This document shows, piece after piece, positions 45,608 through 54,472 of a DNA stretch of 64,000 nucleotides. Source of the DNA: Psychroflexus longus. Lineage in GTDB: Bacteria; Bacteroidota; Bacteroidia; Flavobacteriales; Flavobacteriaceae. The notes under the pieces are model-generated. The model searched no databases and had not been told where the DNA came from. It saw only the letters and a list, made by a program, of their open reading frames with translations. The position numbers were made by a program, and so were the translations under genes. The first letter of the stretch is position 1. Each line of letters opens with the position of its first letter. The stretch lies in NCBI RefSeq assembly GCF_020164595.1, contig NZ_JAIQZE010000004.1, forward strand, positions 62,001 through 126,000. Direction: 5' to 3'.

Positions 45608-47068
45608 TTAGTACCAAGCTTTTTCTGTAGATTTTTTATACTCTCTTTGGAAAAGTTCTTGTTCCTCAATCATTTTTGCAGTTTTTTCTGGAACTGCTTT
45701 TTGCCAGCCTTCCTCTCCATTGGATATTTTTTGTAAAATATCTCTAGAAAAATAGCCTAGTATTTCTTCATCATAATTTTCTATATCAACAACTCGTCCG
45801 TTGTATTTGAAGAATTTATACAATTCTTTCATTCTAGGATGGACTTTTAAATTATCGCTGTTAGTAACTTTTCCAGTCTTAGGATCTTTGTATGGATATA
45901 AATAAACTCTTAAATCTTTGAAGAAAAGCTTACCAAATGCTTCAAGGATACCACCACTAAGATGTCTGTAATACTTCTCGTCAAATACATCAATAAGGTT
46001 ATTGACACCCATAGCTAGTGCCATTCTTTCTTTGGTATAATTAGAAAAATACTCAACCAATTTATAATATTCTTGAAAGTTTGATATCATTACAGTATGA
46101 CCTAATGCACAAAGCAACTTAGCCCTATCCATAAAGTCCTCTTCATTAATTTCTCCCTCAGATCTTAAATTGGAAAGTGTAATTTCAAAGACTGGTTGTA
46201 TATTTTCATCTTTAACTTTTTTCTCTTTTTTAAATAATTCAAGAGATGTATCAAAGATATCCATATTTACTTTTGTCACAGGTCTAAAACTTCCTCTTAA
46301 TGCGAGAATATTTTTTTTGTAAAGAGCTTTTGCTGGTAAAATATTATTGCCATCTGGAGCAAACATGACAGCCTCTGTCATTCCATTTTTGACCAACTGT
46401 AAACTCATAAGTCTATTGTCAACATCTTTGAAAACTGGTCCAGAAAAGTTGATGGTATCTATCTCTATTTGGTCTTTATGTAAATGGTCGTAAAGTTCAT
46501 TTAGAATTTGCTTAGGATTATTATGTGCGTAGTAAGCCGCATAAATTAGGTTAGTTCCTAAAACTCCTAAGGTATTTTGTTGAAGTCTTGCATCATTCTC
46601 TTTGAAGCGAATGTGTAAAACAATTTTATTATACTCAGATTTTGGTGTAAGCTGGTATTTAATGCCAACCCATCCGTGACCTTTATAGCGCTTAGCAAAA
46701 TCAATGGTTGCTACTGTATTAGCATAAGTAAAGAAAAGTTTGTTAGGATGCTTATTTCTTTGTATTCTTTCCTCAATAAGCTTAGTCTCATGATTGATCA
46801 TTTTTTGAAGCCTACTTTCAGTAACATAACGTCTGTCTTCTTCTATACCGTAAATAGCATCACTAAAATCTTTATCGTAAGCACTCATGGTCTTAGCGAT
46901 GGTGCCAGATGAACCTCCAGCTCTGAAGAAATTTCTTACGGTTTCTTGTCCTGCACCTATTTCTGCAAATGTGCCATAGATGTTTTCATTTAAGTTGATT
47001 CTGAGGGCTTTGTCTTTTATCGAAAGTGCGCTTTCAAAATCTTTGTCACCCATTATAGTTATTGACAT
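45608..47068 (-). CDS. Conserved cytoplasmic protein of unknown function
   Basis: A 486-residue soluble protein with no signal peptide or membrane segment. I recognise it as a strongly conserved Bacteroidota protein, but know of no demonstrated function; automatic names given to this family are inconsistent. Visible landmarks are the N-terminal GTFAEIGAGQETVRNFFRAGG, FKGHG-like KGHGWVGIKYQL, HIRFKENDARLQQNTLGVLG, INFSGPVFKDVDNRLMS and LRGSFRPVTKVNMD. Asp/Asn/His-rich conserved loops suggest an enzyme. It is transcribed alone and divergent from the PhnP-like hydrolase gene. The ATG at 47068 gives the expected N-terminus MSITIMGDKDFE. Confidence 0.8.
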   Translation of the reverse strand: MSITIMGDKDFESALSIKDKALRINLNENIYGTFAEIGAGQETVRNFFRAGGSSGTIAKTMSAYDKDFSDAIYGIEEDRRYVTESRLQKMINHETKLIEERIQRNKHPNKLFFTYANTVATIDFAKRYKGHGWVGIKYQLTPKSEYNKIVLHIRFKENDARLQQNTLGVLGTNLIYAAYYAHNNPKQILNELYDHLHKDQIEIDTINFSGPVFKDVDNRLMSLQLVKNGMTEAVMFAPDGNNILPAKALYKKNILALRGSFRPVTKVNMDIFDTSLELFKKEKKVKDENIQPVFEITLSNLRSEGEINEEDFMDRAKLLCALGHTVMISNFQEYYKLVEYFSNYTKERMALAMGVNNLIDVFDEKYYRHLSGGILEAFGKLFFKDLRVYLYPYKDPKTGKVTNSDNLKVHPRMKELYKFFKYNGRVVDIENYDEEILGYFSRDILQKISNGEEGWQKAVPEKTAKMIEEQELFQREYKKSTEKAWY

Positions 47069-47152
47069 AAGTAGAAATTTTATGAAGTCTTAAACAGTTT
47101 TCAAATTTTAAACAAATGTAATTAATACTCCAAGCTTAAGAAAAAAAAACTA

Positions 47153-47160
47153 TAGTTTTG
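47153..47160 (+). promoter_or_regulatory. -7 promoter element TAGTTTTG (PhnP-like gene)
   Basis: An exact TAnnTTTG match, 16 bases before the TTG start at 47177. Confidence 0.5.
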
Positions 47161-47176
47161 TATCAAAAATAACGTT

Positions 47177-47938
47177 TTGAAGATAACTTTCTTAGGTACA
47201 GGCACATCTCAAGGTGTCCCAATTATAGGTAGTGAACATCCGGTATGTTTAAGCAAAGATCCAAAAGATAAAAGATTGAGAGTATCGGCTCTTCTGGAAT
47301 GGGATAATTATACTTATGTAATAGATTGTGGCCCGGATTTTAGACAGCAAATGATAACAAATGAGGTTAAAAAAATAGATGGTATTTTATATACGCATGA
47401 ACACAATGACCATATGATCGGTCTCGATGACGTGCGACCTTTCTATTTTAGACAAGGCAATATTTCCATCTACTGTCATGAAAGAGTTCTAAAAAACCTT
47501 ATGCAAAGATTTGCATATGTGTTTGAAACTGAAAACAAATATCCTGGAGCTCCTACTATGGATGTAAATATTATAGATGATTCTCCTTTTACAATTGGAA
47601 ATAAAGAAGTTATTCCAATGAACGTATATCATCCAGAACTTCAGGTATATGGGTTTAGAATCGGAGACTTTGCCTACGTCACCGATGCTAAAGTTATTCC
47701 AGATAAAGAATTAGATAAACTAAAAGGTGTAAAAACTTTAGTCCTTAATGCCTTAAGGAAGGAGGAGCATAGATCTCACCTTAATTTAGAACAAGCTATA
47801 GATTTGGTTAATTACCTTAAACCAGAAAGAGCTTATTTTACTCACATTAGTCATCACATGGGGTTTCATGAAGAGGTTCAGAAAGAACTTCCGGAAGGAA
47901 TATTTTTAGCATATGATAATCTACAAATTGAAGTATAA
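47177..47938 (+). CDS. MBL-fold metal-dependent phosphohydrolase (PhnP-like)
   Basis: A 253-residue metallo-beta-lactamase-fold hydrolase. The N-terminal ITFLGTGTSQGVP segment is typical of the PhnP/RNase Z-like branch; metal ligands lie in THEHNDHMIGLDD (His74, His76, Asp78, His79), YVTDAK and the C-terminal HISHHMG. PhnP acts on cyclic phosphodiesters, but no phosphonate genes are nearby, so the substrate may differ. The start is TTG at 47177. Its stop overlaps the ATG of a 49-residue peptide gene by one base (TAATG). Confidence 0.87.
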   Translation: MKITFLGTGTSQGVPIIGSEHPVCLSKDPKDKRLRVSALLEWDNYTYVIDCGPDFRQQMITNEVKKIDGILYTHEHNDHMIGLDDVRPFYFRQGNISIYCHERVLKNLMQRFAYVFETENKYPGAPTMDVNIIDDSPFTIGNKEVIPMNVYHPELQVYGFRIGDFAYVTDAKVIPDKELDKLKGVKTLVLNALRKEEHRSHLNLEQAIDLVNYLKPERAYFTHISHHMGFHEEVQKELPEGIFLAYDNLQIEV

Positions 47939-48087
47939 TGGCAAAGAATTTATATCTATACCTGTTCGTCTTAAGTGCGCTTATTGCAGTTTTTTTATAC
48001 TTCAATAGTAAAAGAATTATCGACGATCAGGAAAATACCATACGTGAACTCAAATCTAAGATTGAGAAATTAGAAGATAAAAAATAA
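47938..48087 (+). CDS. Small single-span membrane protein with coiled-coil tail (49 aa)
   Basis: The gene starts ATG at 47938 inside the stop of the hydrolase gene (TAATG) and ends with TAA at 48085-48087. The 49 residues are MAKN, a hydrophobic span of about 18 residues (LYLYLFVLSALIAVFLYF), and a charged tail with heptad-like spacing (TIRELKSKIEKLEDKK). The tail should lie in the cytoplasm or periplasm as a short coiled coil. Tight coupling suggests that it is translated with the hydrolase. I do not recognise the family. Confidence 0.65.
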   Translation: MAKNLYLYLFVLSALIAVFLYFNSKRIIDDQENTIRELKSKIEKLEDKK

Positions 48088-48149
48088 ATTTTTCATAATT
48101 AAGCCAATGTTCTAGATTGATTTTAGAAATTAGTAAAAATTCTAAAATC

Positions 48150-49262
48150 ATGAATGTCAAAACATTTTCTTTATTACTTTTTTGTGTTGGTTTTTTAGCC
48201 TGTGCGCAGGAAGACACTACAATAGAAACTTTGGAAAACGATTACTCACATGAGGTAATTATCGATAACATCGATATAGCTTGGGGTATGGATTTCTTTA
48301 AAGACGGCAGCTTTTTAGTAACTTCTAAAGAGGGCCAGTTATTTTACCACAAAGACGGAAACACTTCAAAAGTTGCAGATATTCCCAATGTTTATAATCG
48401 AGGACAGGGAGGACTTTTGGATGTGAAAATTCACCCTGAATATCCAGAAAAACCTTGGATTTATTTAACTCATGCTTCCACTCAGGGAGATGAAGAAGGT
48501 GGCCATACGGCACTAGTAAGGGCAGAATTTAAAGATGGACAGGTTTCCAATATGCAGACATTATATAAAGCAGGACCAAATACTACAAAAGGTCAGCATT
48601 TTGGAAGTCGACTTGAGTTTGATAGAGATGGATATTTATTTATGTCTATCGGAGAACGTGGAGCTAGAGAAATGAACCCACAAGATATAACGAGAGATGG
48701 AGGTAAAATTTATAGATTTAATGAAGATGGATCTATTCCTGAAGACAATCCATTTTACATGTTAGAAAACTCGAAAAAAGCTATTTATTCTTACGGACAT
48801 AGGAATCCTCAAGGAATGGAAATTCATCCAGAAACAGGAGAAATTTGGGTTCATGAACATGGCCCAAGAGGTGGAGATGAAATTAACATCATCAAAAAAG
48901 CTGCAAATTATGGATGGCCGATTATAAGTTATGGTATCAATTATGACGGAACAGAATTCACAGACAATACGACTATGGCAGGAATGGAGCAACCATTTTA
49001 TTACTGGGTTCCTTCCATTGCGCCAAGTGGAATGACGTTCGTTACTTCAGATAAGTATCCAGAATTGAAAGGTAATTTATTAGCAGGTTCTCTTAAGTTC
49101 CAATATTTAGAGCATGTTGCTTTTGACGAAAACGGTGTTCAAAAAAGAGAAAAATTATTGGATAAGATCGGTAGAATCAGAAGTGTTGAGCAAAGCCCAG
49201 ATGGTTTTATATACGTTGGAGTTGAAGGAATTGGTGTTGTGAAAATGCTGCCAAAATCTTAA
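48150..49262 (+). CDS. PQQ-dependent sugar dehydrogenase-like lipoprotein
   Basis: A 370-residue protein of the soluble glucose/aldose dehydrogenase (YliI/Asd) beta-propeller family. The signal MNVKTFSLLLFCVGFLAC makes Cys18 the lipid attachment site, so it faces the periplasm or the outside. Family motifs are GQHFGSRLEFDRDGYLF, SYGHRNPQGMEIHPETG and HEHGPRGGDEINII, with PQQ/calcium-site residues conserved. It should oxidise a sugar or sugar-like compound and pass electrons on, probably to the cytochrome c encoded 2 bases downstream. An ATG 11 codons upstream (48117) is less likely. No pqq synthesis genes are visible. Confidence 0.85.
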   Translation: MNVKTFSLLLFCVGFLACAQEDTTIETLENDYSHEVIIDNIDIAWGMDFFKDGSFLVTSKEGQLFYHKDGNTSKVADIPNVYNRGQGGLLDVKIHPEYPEKPWIYLTHASTQGDEEGGHTALVRAEFKDGQVSNMQTLYKAGPNTTKGQHFGSRLEFDRDGYLFMSIGERGAREMNPQDITRDGGKIYRFNEDGSIPEDNPFYMLENSKKAIYSYGHRNPQGMEIHPETGEIWVHEHGPRGGDEINIIKKAANYGWPIISYGINYDGTEFTDNTTMAGMEQPFYYWVPSIAPSGMTFVTSDKYPELKGNLLAGSLKFQYLEHVAFDENGVQKREKLLDKIGRIRSVEQSPDGFIYVGVEGIGVVKMLPKS

Positions 49263-49264
49263 TT

Positions 49265-49708
49265 ATGAAGTTATACATTATTTCCTTTTTATTCATTTTT
49301 GGTTTTTATATAAATACTGAGAAAGATGATTCTTCAATTATTTATACGCCAATCATTCAGGAAAAAGACCTTCAGCAAAGTATTAAGGATGGAAGTGCAA
49401 TATATTCTGACTTTTGCATCAGGTGTCACTTAGCTAAAGGAGAAGGCGTTGATGATTTGTATCCACCATTAGCCGATTCTAATTGGCTTTCAGAAAAAAG
49501 AAAAGAAAGTATCAAATCTGTAAAATATGGTTTGAATGGTGAAATCGAAGTTAATGGAAAAACCTATAATAATAATATGTCTTCTATGGGTCTTACCGAT
49601 AGAGAGGTTGCAGATGTGATGAATTATATCATAAACAATTTTGGAAATGAAAAGAGAGAACTAAAACAAGTTACTGTAAACGAAGTTTCAAATGTCACTG
49701 AAGACTAA
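49265..49708 (+). CDS. Small periplasmic c-type cytochrome
   Basis: A 147-residue protein with a hydrophobic N-terminus (MKLYIISFLFIFGFYI) and one heme-attachment motif, C-I-R-C-H, at about residues 51-55. The distal Met is probably in NNMSSMGLTDREVADVMNYI. It should carry electrons from the upstream PQQ-type dehydrogenase to the respiratory chain. The gene is two bases downstream of that dehydrogenase. Confidence 0.87.
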   Translation: MKLYIISFLFIFGFYINTEKDDSSIIYTPIIQEKDLQQSIKDGSAIYSDFCIRCHLAKGEGVDDLYPPLADSNWLSEKRKESIKSVKYGLNGEIEVNGKTYNNNMSSMGLTDREVADVMNYIINNFGNEKRELKQVTVNEVSNVTED

Positions 49709-49740
49709 AGAAATATTACAAATACTATAAAATTAAAACT

Positions 49741-50745
49741 ATGAAAGCAGCACAGATCAAAGAAGCAGGAGGAGAGTTTCATATAGTAGACCTAGAGAAG
49801 CCAAAGCCAAAAGCCAATGAAGTGCTTATCAAAGTTGAAGCATGTGGAATATGCCACTCTGATGCTTTTGTAAAGGACGGAACTTTTCTAGGTCTTGAAT
49901 ATCCTAGAGTTCCAGGACACGAAGTTATTGGTAAAGTAGAAGCCGTTGGCGATGAAGTAAATATTTGGAAAAATAACCAAAGAGTAGGAGTAGGATGGCA
50001 TGGAGGTCATTGTTTTGAGTGTGAGCAATGTCGAAGAGGAGATTTTATTGCATGTCAGAATGCCAAGGTCAGCGGGATTTCTTACGATGGAGGCTACGCA
50101 GAATACATGTGTGCTCCGCAAGAAGCTCTAGTAGCAGTTCCTGACGAATTGAGTTCAGAAGAAGCAGCTCCGTTACTTTGTGCTGGAATTACGGTGTATA
50201 ATGCTTTACGAAATTCTGGTATAAAAGCAGGAGACCTTGTGGCTATACAGGGAATTGGTGGATTAGGACATTTAGCTATACAATACGCAAATAAAATGGG
50301 AATGCGAACTGTAGCCTTATCGACCAGTAATGATAAAAAAGAATTGTCAGAACAATTGGGAGCACATCATTTTATTAATGCTAAATCTGAAAATGCAGCC
50401 GAAAAACTGCAAGATCTGGGAGGTGCAAGACTTATTTTAGGAACTGCTCCAAGCGGAAAGGCAATGACATCAGTTATTGGTGGCTTGGGTGTTGACGGAG
50501 AATTATTAATGGTTGGAGCAACACCAGAAGCGGTTGAAGTTAACCCCATGGAAATGTTAATGGGAAGAAAATCTGTCAAGGGATGGCCAAGCGGTATTCC
50601 GACAGACTCTGAAGATACACTCAATTTTAGTGTGCTTTCCAATACAAAACCAATGATAGAAGAATACAAACTGGAAGATGTTAAGGAAGCATACAACAGA
50701 ATGATAAATAATGAATCAAAATTTAGAGTGGTTTTAAAACCCTAA
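49741..50745 (+). CDS. Zinc-dependent alcohol dehydrogenase
   Basis: A 334-residue medium-chain dehydrogenase. Catalytic zinc residues are Cys and His in CGICHSD and GHEVIGKVEAVG; four cysteines in HCFECEQCRRGDFIAC bind structural zinc. The Rossmann motif is GIGGLGHLAIQYANKMG. It interconverts alcohols and aldehydes with NAD(P)H and is cytoplasmic. It follows the cytochrome gene by 32 bases and may belong to the same transcript, ended by the terminator downstream. The substrate is unknown. Confidence 0.92.
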   Translation: MKAAQIKEAGGEFHIVDLEKPKPKANEVLIKVEACGICHSDAFVKDGTFLGLEYPRVPGHEVIGKVEAVGDEVNIWKNNQRVGVGWHGGHCFECEQCRRGDFIACQNAKVSGISYDGGYAEYMCAPQEALVAVPDELSSEEAAPLLCAGITVYNALRNSGIKAGDLVAIQGIGGLGHLAIQYANKMGMRTVALSTSNDKKELSEQLGAHHFINAKSENAAEKLQDLGGARLILGTAPSGKAMTSVIGGLGVDGELLMVGATPEAVEVNPMEMLMGRKSVKGWPSGIPTDSEDTLNFSVLSNTKPMIEEYKLEDVKEAYNRMINNESKFRVVLKP

Positions 50746-51051
50746 TCTGATTTTAAATAGTTTCTTAAACTCCTCATTGAAAAATTAATGAGGAGTTTTT
50801 TTGTTTTGTAGAATACAGAATATAGAATCTTCTTTCTAATAATCTAATTAGTTATTGTTTTGAATAATTTTTAGTAAAACTGGCATTCTATGATTTATTT
50901 TAAGGCGAACAGTCTTTATTTTAATAATTCTTCAAATTGAAGAAAAACGACTGAATATTTTTTTCAATCAAAATAAATTAACCGTCATTTGTAAGATGTT
51001 TTAACTGTTTTTAACTAAAAATTCTTAGTCCGAAACCAAAAAAAATAAGCT
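50746..51051. other. Intergenic region upstream of thrA
   Basis: This spacer of 306 bases holds the terminator of the preceding gene, a 17-base perfect palindrome (TTCTTCAA-A-TTGAAGAA, 50928-50944), and a direct repeat TTTTAACT spaced 10 bases apart near 50999-51016. An ORF of 16 codons (50890-50940) has no Thr or Ile codon run, so I see no classical leader-peptide attenuator. No riboswitch is recognisable. Confidence 0.5.
50767..50803 (+). terminator. Intrinsic terminator
   Basis: AAACTCCTCATT / AATGAGGAGTTT with an 8-base loop, followed by T5-7, 21 bases after the alcohol dehydrogenase stop. Confidence 0.9.
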
Positions 51052-53502
51052 ATGGACGTATTAAAATTTGGAGGATCTTCAATGGGCAATACCAAAAACA
51101 TAACTAAAGTTATTAATATTCTAGAGAGTTATTCCCAAAAAGAAAAAGTTGTTTGTATCGTATCAGCAGTAGGTGGAATTACGGATAAGTTACTTACAGC
51201 TGGAGAATTAGCTCTTAATAAAAATGAAGATTATATTCTTGAATTTGAAAACATTAAAGAAATTCATTATACTGTTTTATCTGAATTGATTCCTTCAGAA
51301 AATGAAGCTGCAAAACGCTATTTGGATAACGAATTAAATTATCTGAAGAATCTTTTGGATGGGATTTATCTTATCAATGAGTTGACGCCCAAAACTTCAG
51401 ATAAGTTAGTAAGTTTTGGAGAATTAATGTCTTCTTTTATCATTACAGAAGCCATTAAATTAAGAGGAATCGATGCCCATAGAAAAAATGCTCAGGAGCT
51501 GATTGTAACTAACTCTATATTCACTAAGGCAGATGTCAATTATTTGGCAACCAATAAAAATATTCAAGATTTTTTCAAAAGTAATTCACATGCACTTACG
51601 ATTTTACCGGGATTTGTATCAAAATCTAATATTGGAGAAATAACAACTCTTGGCCGTGGAGGTTCCGATTTTACAGCTTCCATAATTGCAGCAGCTCTCA
51701 AAGTGAAGCAATTGGAAATCTGGACGGATGTGAGTGGAATGTATACAGCCAACCCTAAACTGGTAAAACAAGCCTCACCCATAGAAGAACTGTCTTATCA
51801 AGAGGCTATGGAATTGTCACATTTTGGAGCAAAAGTTCTGTTCCCACCGACTATTCAACCTGCTTTAGATTCAGAAATCCCTATTCTGATTAAAAATACG
51901 TTGAAACCTAATGAAAAGGGAACTCTAATAAAAACTGAATCAGGAACTGATTCTAAGAAAAAGAGTGTCAGCGGAATTTCGAGTGTAGATAACATTGCTT
52001 TATTGACCTTGCAGGGAAATGGAATGATTGGTATTCCTGGCTTTTCCAAACGCTTGTTTGAAGTTTTGGCTTTAGAAAAAATCAACATTATTTTTATCAC
52101 TCAGGCTTCATCAGAACATTCCATTTGCTTTGGAATTTCAGAAAATGATGCAGAACTCGCAGCAACCGCAGTAGATGAAGAGTTTGAATATGAAATTTCC
52201 ACCAGAAAAATAAGACCTGTTACTGTAGAAAAAGACATGTCTATTGTCGCATTAGTGGGAGACAATATGAAAAATCACCAAGGCATTAGCGGTAAAATGT
52301 TTAGCGCTTTAGGCAAAAACAATATCAATGTAAGAGCTATTGCTCAGGGAGCTTCAGAGAAAAACATCTCTGCGGTTATCTTCAAAAAAGATGTCAAAAA
52401 AGCATTGAATTCCCTTCACGAAAGCTTCTTTGAAGTCAAAACCAAACAGCTGAATGTTTTTATCACAGGTGTTGGAAATGTAGGTGAACGCCTCCTGGCT
52501 CAAATTCATCAGCAAAACAAATTTTTAAAGAAAGAATTACACATCAATCTGAGAGTGATCGGTATTTCCAATTCTAAGAAAATGTATTTTGATGAAGATG
52601 GCATCCATCTGGAAAACTGGAAGGAATTGCTTTCCAGCGGTGAATCAGCTTCACTTGATGGATTTTTAGAAAAAACCAATGTGTTGAACAAGCGCAATAG
52701 TATTTTTATCGACATCACAGCCAGCGAAGCCGTTTCAGACATGTACGCAGATTATTTAAAGCGCAGTATTTCGGTGATTGCTTGCAATAAAATTGCGTGT
52801 TCAAGCGATTTTAAAAATTATAAAAACCTTAAAGATTTATCTAAAAAGTACAATGCGTCTTTCTTATTTGAAACCAACGTTGGCGCAGGATTACCGATTA
52901 TAGATACCTTAAATAATCTGGTTGCGTCTGGAGATAAAATTACCTCAATACAAGCGGTATTATCAGGAAGCTTGAATTTTGTATTTAACAATTTTAGCAG
53001 TGAAACGAAGTTTTATGATGTGGTAAAAGAAGCTCAGGCTGAAGGCTTTACAGAACCAGATCCAAGAATCGATTTGAGTGGAGTAGATGTTGCAAGGAAA
53101 ATCCTTATCCTAGCCAGAGAAAGCGGTTATGAAATGAATCTGGAAGACATTACCAACAAATCTTTCTTAACTAAAGCCAATCTTAAAAGCGATACTGTAG
53201 ATGACTTTTTTGAAACGCTTGTACATGACGAAAAGCATTTTCAGGATTTATTCGCCTCAGCCCAGAAGAACAATTCTCAACTGAAATACGTAGCTCAATT
53301 TAATCTAAGAAAAACCAGTGTTGGATTGGAAGAAATTCCACAAGGACATCCGTTCTATAACCTGGAAGGAAAGGATAACATCGTAATGTTTTATTCTCAG
53401 CGTTACCCAGAACAGCCAATTATAGTGAAAGGCGCCGGAGCAGGAGCAGATGTGACAGCTTCAGGACTTTTTGCCGATATCATTCGAGTAAGCAATAGAT
53501 AG
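51052..53502 (+). CDS. thrA: Bifunctional aspartokinase / homoserine dehydrogenase
   Basis: An 816-residue fusion enzyme for the first and third steps of threonine synthesis. Residues 1 to about 290 form the aspartate kinase (VLKFGGSSM, TLGRGGSDFTASI), about 310-455 two ACT domains for feedback by threonine, and about 460-816 the homoserine dehydrogenase (VFITGVGNVGERLLAQI, FETNVGAGLPIIDTL). Length matches E. coli ThrA. It opens a thrA-thrB-thrC unit, with thrB 31 bases downstream. Confidence 0.97.
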   Translation: MDVLKFGGSSMGNTKNITKVINILESYSQKEKVVCIVSAVGGITDKLLTAGELALNKNEDYILEFENIKEIHYTVLSELIPSENEAAKRYLDNELNYLKNLLDGIYLINELTPKTSDKLVSFGELMSSFIITEAIKLRGIDAHRKNAQELIVTNSIFTKADVNYLATNKNIQDFFKSNSHALTILPGFVSKSNIGEITTLGRGGSDFTASIIAAALKVKQLEIWTDVSGMYTANPKLVKQASPIEELSYQEAMELSHFGAKVLFPPTIQPALDSEIPILIKNTLKPNEKGTLIKTESGTDSKKKSVSGISSVDNIALLTLQGNGMIGIPGFSKRLFEVLALEKINIIFITQASSEHSICFGISENDAELAATAVDEEFEYEISTRKIRPVTVEKDMSIVALVGDNMKNHQGISGKMFSALGKNNINVRAIAQGASEKNISAVIFKKDVKKALNSLHESFFEVKTKQLNVFITGVGNVGERLLAQIHQQNKFLKKELHINLRVIGISNSKKMYFDEDGIHLENWKELLSSGESASLDGFLEKTNVLNKRNSIFIDITASEAVSDMYADYLKRSISVIACNKIACSSDFKNYKNLKDLSKKYNASFLFETNVGAGLPIIDTLNNLVASGDKITSIQAVLSGSLNFVFNNFSSETKFYDVVKEAQAEGFTEPDPRIDLSGVDVARKILILARESGYEMNLEDITNKSFLTKANLKSDTVDDFFETLVHDEKHFQDLFASAQKNNSQLKYVAQFNLRKTSVGLEEIPQGHPFYNLEGKDNIVMFYSQRYPEQPIIVKGAGAGADVTASGLFADIIRVSNR

Positions 53503-53533
53503 AATATTTTCATAATTATAGTCATGAGTCAAA

Positions 53534-54469
53534 ATGAATTCAACTAAAGAAGTATATATATTTTCACCCGGAACTGTCTCCAACGTGTCATGTGGATTTG
53601 ATGTTTTAGGGTTTTGCCTGGAAACCGTTGGCGATAAGATGGTTGTGAGAACCTCGCCTCAAAAAGGCATCCGAATAACAAAAATTGAAGGCTTTGACTT
53701 GCCTTTTGAAACCGACAAAAACGTAGCTGGCGTTTCAGCGCAAGCACTCATTGATGATTTAAAACCAGATGTTGGTTTTGAAATTGAAATCTACAAGCAC
53801 ATCAAACCCGGAAGTGGAATTGGAAGTAGTGCCGCGAGTGCTGCAGGTAGTGTTTTTGCTATCAACGAGCTGATGGGCAAACCGTATGATAAAACTCAAC
53901 TCACTCAATTTGCGATGAAAGGCGAAGCAGTAGCCAGCCAAAGCGAACATGCCGATAATCTCGCCCCTGCTATTTTTGGAGGATTTACCTTAGTCAAAAG
54001 TCTAAGTCCCTTAGAGATTTTAAAACTTCCGGTCCCAGATGAGCTGTACGCGACCATTATTCATCCACAGATCGAAATCAAAACCGCTGAAGCTCGCGCT
54101 ATTTTACCAAAAATGGTGTCTATGCAACAGGGCATTTTACAATGGTCTAACGTCGGAAGTTTAGTCCATGCTTTGCACACAGAAGACTACGAACTTCTCA
54201 AGCGATCTCTTCACGATGCGATTGTTGAGCCTCATCGAAGTCAGCTTATTCCTCATTTTAATGAGATCAAAAAGGCGACTCTGGAATGTGGAGCACTCGG
54301 CACGGGAATTTCCGGTTCAGGTCCTTCTATTTTCACCTTATCCAAAGGGGAATCTACAGCAAAAGCAGTAGAGCAAGCCATGAGAAAAGTCTATGAAAAC
54401 AAATCAATTGATTTTGAGACTTATGTTTCAAAAGTTAATCCAGAAGGTATTAAAGTCATAAATTCTTAG
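53534..54469 (+). CDS. thrB: Homoserine kinase
   Basis: A 311-residue GHMP kinase that phosphorylates homoserine. The ATP-binding glycine-serine loop PGSGIGSSAASAAGS is at about residues 91-105. An N-terminal GTVSNVSCGFDVLGFCLE and C-terminal GTGISGSGPSIFTL complete the family motifs. It lies between thrA and thrC in the expected order. The gene and thrC appear richer in G+C than most of the window, perhaps from expression-linked codon use. Confidence 0.96.
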   Translation: MNSTKEVYIFSPGTVSNVSCGFDVLGFCLETVGDKMVVRTSPQKGIRITKIEGFDLPFETDKNVAGVSAQALIDDLKPDVGFEIEIYKHIKPGSGIGSSAASAAGSVFAINELMGKPYDKTQLTQFAMKGEAVASQSEHADNLAPAIFGGFTLVKSLSPLEILKLPVPDELYATIIHPQIEIKTAEARAILPKMVSMQQGILQWSNVGSLVHALHTEDYELLKRSLHDAIVEPHRSQLIPHFNEIKKATLECGALGTGISGSGPSIFTLSKGESTAKAVEQAMRKVYENKSIDFETYVSKVNPEGIKVINS

Positions 54470-54472
54470 CCA

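Noticed and set aside
50890-50940. Possible thr leader peptide (16 codons)
   Set aside because: No Thr or Ile runs and no terminator hairpin after it; the reading frame looks accidental.
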